NCBI GenBank assembly: GCA_003241215.1
Contig: QFOL01000166.1
Coordinates: 1-8,454, forward strand
Direction of reading: 5' to 3'
Origin: Agrobacterium fabrum
GTDB lineage: Bacteria; Pseudomonadota; Alphaproteobacteria; Rhizobiales; Rhizobiaceae
DNA: 8,454 nucleotides
The translations under genes and the position numbers were made by a program. This document shows positions 6,222-8,454 of this stretch, in pieces; position 1 is the stretch's first letter, and every line of letters starts with the position of its first letter. The notes beneath the pieces were generated by a model. That model was not told the DNA's origin. It did no database searches and saw nothing but the letters and a program-made list of their open reading frames with translations.

Positions 6222-7327
6222 CACGCCTGCCCCATGAACTCGGTGAGGGCCGCGATAACGCCGAGATTGGCCTCTTCCGAACCGACCGTCATTCTCAGCG
6301 CATTCGGGAAACCGTAACCGCGCACCGCACGCAGAATGTAACCGCGGCGGCTCAGGAACTCGTCGGCATCCGTTGCCCGCTTGCCGTCCTGATCCGGGAA
6401 ATGGATGAGGATGAAATTGGTGACCGAAGGCGTGACGGTGAGGCCGAGACCGGTAAAGGTCGTGACCAGCCTGTCCATCCACAGCGTGTTGTGCGCCACG
6501 GCCTTCTCCACGAAGGCCTGATCGCGGATAGCCGCAGCACCGGCAGCAATGGCCGGCGCGCTCATGTTGAACGGGCCGCGCACGCGGTTCAGCGCATCGA
6601 TGACGGCGGCCGGGCCATACATCCAGCCGACGCGCAGGGCAGCCAGACCGTAGACCTTGGAGAAGGTGCGGGTCATCACCACATTGCGGTTGCCGGAGAC
6701 CAGCTCGAGACCGGCCTCGTAATCATTCTTGCGAACATATTCGGCATAGGCCGCATCCAGCACCAGCACGACATGTTTCGGCAGGCCGGCCTGCAGGCGG
6801 CGGATTTCCGCGACCGGAACATAGGTGCCGGTGGGATTGCCCGGATTGGCGACAAAAACCATCTTGGTCTTCGGCGTCACGGCGGCGAGGATCGCGTCCA
6901 CATCCACCGCACAATCCTTTTCCTTCACCGTCACCGGCGTCGCGCCCGCACCCATGATCTGGATCTTGTAAACGAGGAAACCGTGTTCGGTGATGATCGC
7001 CTCATCGCCCGCGCCCAGATAGACGTGGCAGAGGAGGCCGAGAAGCTCATCCGAACCGTTACCGCACATGATATTCGCGATGTTGAGACCATGTACGTCG
7101 GCAATCGCCTGACGCAGCGCGATCGCCTGACCGTCCGGATAGATTTCCAGATGGCTGGCAGCCGTGCCGAAAGCTTCGATGGCTTTCGGGCTCGGCCCAA
7201 GCGGCGTTTCGTTGGAGGAGAGCTTATAAACCTTCGCAACGCCGTCCACATGTTCCTTGCCCGGAACATAAGCGGCGATATCCAGAATACCCGGACGCGG
7301 AACAGGTTGGCTAAGCTCTGCACTCAT
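6221..7327 (-). CDS. hisC: Histidinol-phosphate/aromatic aminotransferase
   Basis: A PLP-dependent, fold-type I aminotransferase of 368 residues. HisC converts imidazole-acetol phosphate to histidinol phosphate, and many HisC proteins also transaminate 4-hydroxyphenylpyruvate and phenylpyruvate. Visible motifs are SSNE (37-40), the intersubunit EIYPDG (61-66), NPGNPTG (161-167), the cofactor-contacting D191 and Y194, the Schiff-base lysine K224 in [15 protein letters not shown] (221-235) with R232, and the substrate-carboxylate R345. AAAGG (7336-7340) lies eight bases before the ATG. It is first in a two-gene unit with tyrC and shares a stop/start overlap with it, so aromatic transamination is a likely in vivo job. 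It is not surrounded by other his genes. The upstream gap holds two hairpins described separately. Confidence 0.92.
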   Translation of the reverse strand: MSAELSQPVPRPGILDIAAYVPGKEHVDGVAKVYKLSSNETPLGPSPKAIEAFGTAASHLEIYPDGQAIALRQAIADVHGLNIANIMCGNGSDELLGLLCHVYLGAGDEAIITEHGFLVYKIQIMGAGATPVTVKEKDCAVDVDAILAAVTPKTKMVFVANPGNPTGTYVPVAEIRRLQAGLPKHVVLVLDAAYAEYVRKNDYEAGLELVSGNRNVVMTRTFSKVYGLAALRVGWMYGPAAVIDALNRVRGPFNMSAPAIAAGAAAIRDQAFVEKAVAHNTLWMDRLVTTFTGLGLTVTPSVTNFILIHFPDQDGKRATDADEFLSRRGYILRAVRGYGFPNALRMTVGSEEANLGVIAALTEFMGQA

Positions 7328-7342
7328 TTGATCGACCTTTGG

Positions 7343-7384
7343 AAAAGCGCCGGAGAACCCGGCAAAAACAATGCCGGAGGCATT
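7343..7384 (-). terminator. Tandem hairpins with T-runs, likely terminator of the methyltransferase gene
   Basis: Read on the minus strand, the first stem is AATGCC/GGCATT (7379-7384 with 7370-7375) around a 3-base loop, followed by GTTTTTG. The second is GCCGG/CCGGC (7359-7363 with 7349-7353) around a 5-base loop, followed after GC by TTTT (7343-7346). Stem plus T-run is the form of intrinsic termination. The pair starts 28 bases after the methyltransferase stop and ends just before the hisC ribosome-binding site, so it may also shape the hisC leader. Confidence 0.6.
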
Positions 7385-7411
7385 AGACCGGAATGGGCGC
7401 TTTGTCGAGGG

Positions 7412-8173
7412 TCAGCGCGGCTTTCCTTGGCTTGCGGCAGTGCGGGTGGTGGGCACCCCCTGCGGCGCGAGCACAGGCACAAAAACGCGACGCGAGGCGC
7501 GCTGGGTGACGGGCAATCCCTGATAGAGACGCTTCTGGGCCTCCACCACGATGACGCCGGAAAAAAGCGGCCAGAGACGACGGCCGGTATGTTCGAGATA
7601 ACGGCGGAATTTCAGCACCGGCCGGCTGGTGGTGGGCGGGAAAAACAGCGCCTCGGCGGTGGCCCCCGGCGTGAAATTGGTTTCGCGCAGAAGCGCCGTC
7701 AGCTGCCCGCGGGAATAGGGCCGGCCGGAACCGAAGGGCGTATGCTCCATCCGCGCCCAGACGCCGCGCCGGTTCGGCACCACGATCACCAGACGGCCGC
7801 CGGGCGCCAGTACCCGCCACAATTCCTTCAGGCTTTCACGCGGATTTTCAGCAAATTCCAGCGCATGCACCATCAGGACCCGGTCCACCGACGAATCGGG
7901 CAGAGGCAGTTCTTCATCGAAGACCAGCGCCGTGGAGGAAAGTTCGCCCGCCGGCCAGTTCACCGCCCCCTGCCCCGCGGGCATGAAGGCGAAGGTGCGC
8001 TCCGTATCGCGGCGGAACCGTTCCAGAAACGGCACCGCATAACCGAGACCGACGAGCCGCTCTTCCGGCAAGGGCGGCCACAGCGTCGAAAGCGCCATGG
8101 TGATCGCCTGCTCGGCCGAGCGGCCAAGCGGAGAATGATAGAATTCGCGCAGATCGACGATATCGGTATTCAT
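7412..8173 (-). CDS. Class I SAM-dependent methyltransferase, substrate unknown
   Basis: The 253-residue protein resembles a conserved rhizobial methyltransferase of the Methyltransf_11 type. The SAM-binding start appears as [12 protein letters not shown] (39-50), a slightly degenerate GxGxG. The post-core strand is [11 protein letters not shown] (97-107), followed by a helix with [18 protein letters not shown] (117-134), the typical motif ending a class I fold. A charged segment (135-156) and a basic C-terminal third with KRLYQG (214-219) follow; the final 15 residues are low in structure. There is no membrane segment. The substrate cannot be read from sequence. It is divergent from gloB with a 105-base gap, and ends before a tandem hairpin terminator. 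No ribosome-binding site is visible before the ATG, and a promoter-like pair places transcription start at or next to the A of the ATG. Confidence 0.82.
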   Translation of the reverse strand: MNTDIVDLREFYHSPLGRSAEQAITMALSTLWPPLPEERLVGLGYAVPFLERFRRDTERTFAFMPAGQGAVNWPAGELSSTALVFDEELPLPDSSVDRVLMVHALEFAENPRESLKELWRVLAPGGRLVIVVPNRRGVWARMEHTPFGSGRPYSRGQLTALLRETNFTPGATAEALFFPPTTSRPVLKFRRYLEHTGRRLWPLFSGVIVVEAQKRLYQGLPVTQRASRRVFVPVLAPQGVPTTRTAASQGKPR

Positions 8174-8179
8174 GACGAG

Positions 8180-8207
8180 AATGTAGCATCAGGCGGTTGG
8201 ACTTCAA
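8180..8207 (-). promoter_or_regulatory. Candidate promoter of the methyltransferase gene
   Basis: On the minus strand TTGAAG (8202-8207) and TACATT (8180-8185) each match consensus at 4 of 6 positions, with a 16-base spacer. Six bases (CTCGTC) separate the -10 from the ATG at 8173, so the predicted start of transcription coincides with the start codon. This would give a leaderless message, in keeping with the missing ribosome-binding site. Confidence 0.4.
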
Positions 8208-8225
8208 GGCGTCTGCCCTTACATA
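8197..8225 (+). promoter_or_regulatory. Candidate promoter of gloB
   Basis: TTGGAC (8197-8202) and TACATA (8220-8225) are 17 bases apart, each matching consensus at only 3 of 6 positions. The predicted start near 8232 would leave a leader of about 47 bases. It overlaps the -35 of the opposite methyltransferase promoter by one base, so the two could compete for polymerase. Confidence 0.3.
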
Positions 8226-8278
8226 GAAGGTCAGGCGGACGAATGCGCCGGTTCTGGCCGGCAAATGGAGAGGATACG

Positions 8279-8454
8279 ATGAAACCTTTGGAAATAGACG
8301 TCTTTCTTTGCCGCAGCGACAATTTCGGGGTTCTCCTGCACGATCCCGAAAGCGGCGCGACCGCCGCCATCGACGCCCCAGAGGAAGGCCCCATCCTGCA
8401 GGCGCTCGACGGCCACGGCTGGAAGCTCACCCATATCTTCACCACCCATCACCA
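8279..8454 (+). CDS. gloB: Hydroxyacylglutathione hydrolase (glyoxalase II), cut by window end
   Basis: Only the first 58 codons are present. Glyoxalase II hydrolyses S-D-lactoylglutathione to D-lactate and glutathione in methylglyoxal detoxification and is a metallo-beta-lactamase-fold zinc/iron enzyme. The visible part has the family's N-terminal strands: [16 protein letters not shown] (7-22), [13 protein letters not shown] (28-40) and [11 protein letters not shown] (48-58). This ends inside the metal-binding THxHxDH box, whose remaining residues lie beyond the window. GGAGAGG (8267-8273) is five bases before the ATG, a good start. Glutathione is recycled by this enzyme and degraded by the chaC product in the same window, though the genes are about 4 kb apart with opposite orientation. 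Identity is strong despite truncation. Confidence 0.88.
   Translation, partial: MKPLEIDVFLCRSDNFGVLLHDPESGATAAIDAPEEGPILQALDGHGWKLTHIFTTHH

Noticed and set aside
6222..6482. N-terminal extension of tyrC into hisC
   Set aside because: The added residues are an out-of-frame reading of the hisC end; the Rossmann fold begins directly after the TGATG start.
1..8454. Mobile elements, CRISPR arrays, RNA genes or a defence system
   Set aside because: No transposase, direct-repeat array, tRNA-like or rRNA sequence was seen; every substantial reading frame belongs to an ordinary housekeeping or conserved family.

Overview
The window looks like chromosomal core sequence from an alphaproteobacterium of the Rhizobiaceae (Agrobacterium/Rhizobium type). 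The reasons are evenly GC-rich DNA with C/G-ended codons, a short FtsE with a TTG start, a DUF2125 protein, a tyrC-type prephenate dehydrogenase coupled to hisC, and an intergenic palindrome of a kind common in Rhizobiales. No mobile element, CRISPR array, rRNA or tRNA is visible. I found no new multi-gene system. The interest lies mostly in the regulatory gaps and in a few poorly characterised proteins.

Left part, plus strand (1-3601): an AT-rich promoter region precedes the cell-division ABC transporter pair ftsE-ftsX, which overlap by 8 bases. After a 119-base gap with a likely promoter and an inverted repeat comes a membrane-anchored DUF218/YdcF-family protein, then a 1-acyl-glycerol-3-phosphate acyltransferase (plsC). 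Together these form an envelope-themed block: septal peptidoglycan control, a probable envelope factor and phospholipid synthesis.

Middle part (3574-5291): a minus-strand ChaC-type gamma-glutamylcyclotransferase converges on plsC and overlaps its 3' end by 28 bases. It stands head to head, only 49 bases apart, with a plus-strand DUF2125 protein that has an N-terminal membrane anchor. A short hairpin repeat separates the DUF2125 gene from the convergent tyrC.

Right part (5292-8454): the minus-strand pair hisC-tyrC is coupled by a TGATG stop/start overlap and probably supplies the last steps of tyrosine synthesis, with hisC also able to serve histidine synthesis. Upstream, past two tandem hairpins, lies a minus-strand SAM-dependent methyltransferase. 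It diverges from a glyoxalase II gene (gloB) that is cut by the window end. Glutathione chemistry therefore appears twice (chaC and gloB), although the two genes are not in one operon.

Starts were chosen from ribosome-binding sites and family lengths. Promoters were judged by eye against TTGACA/TATAAT and are tentative. Residue numbers refer to the chosen starts.
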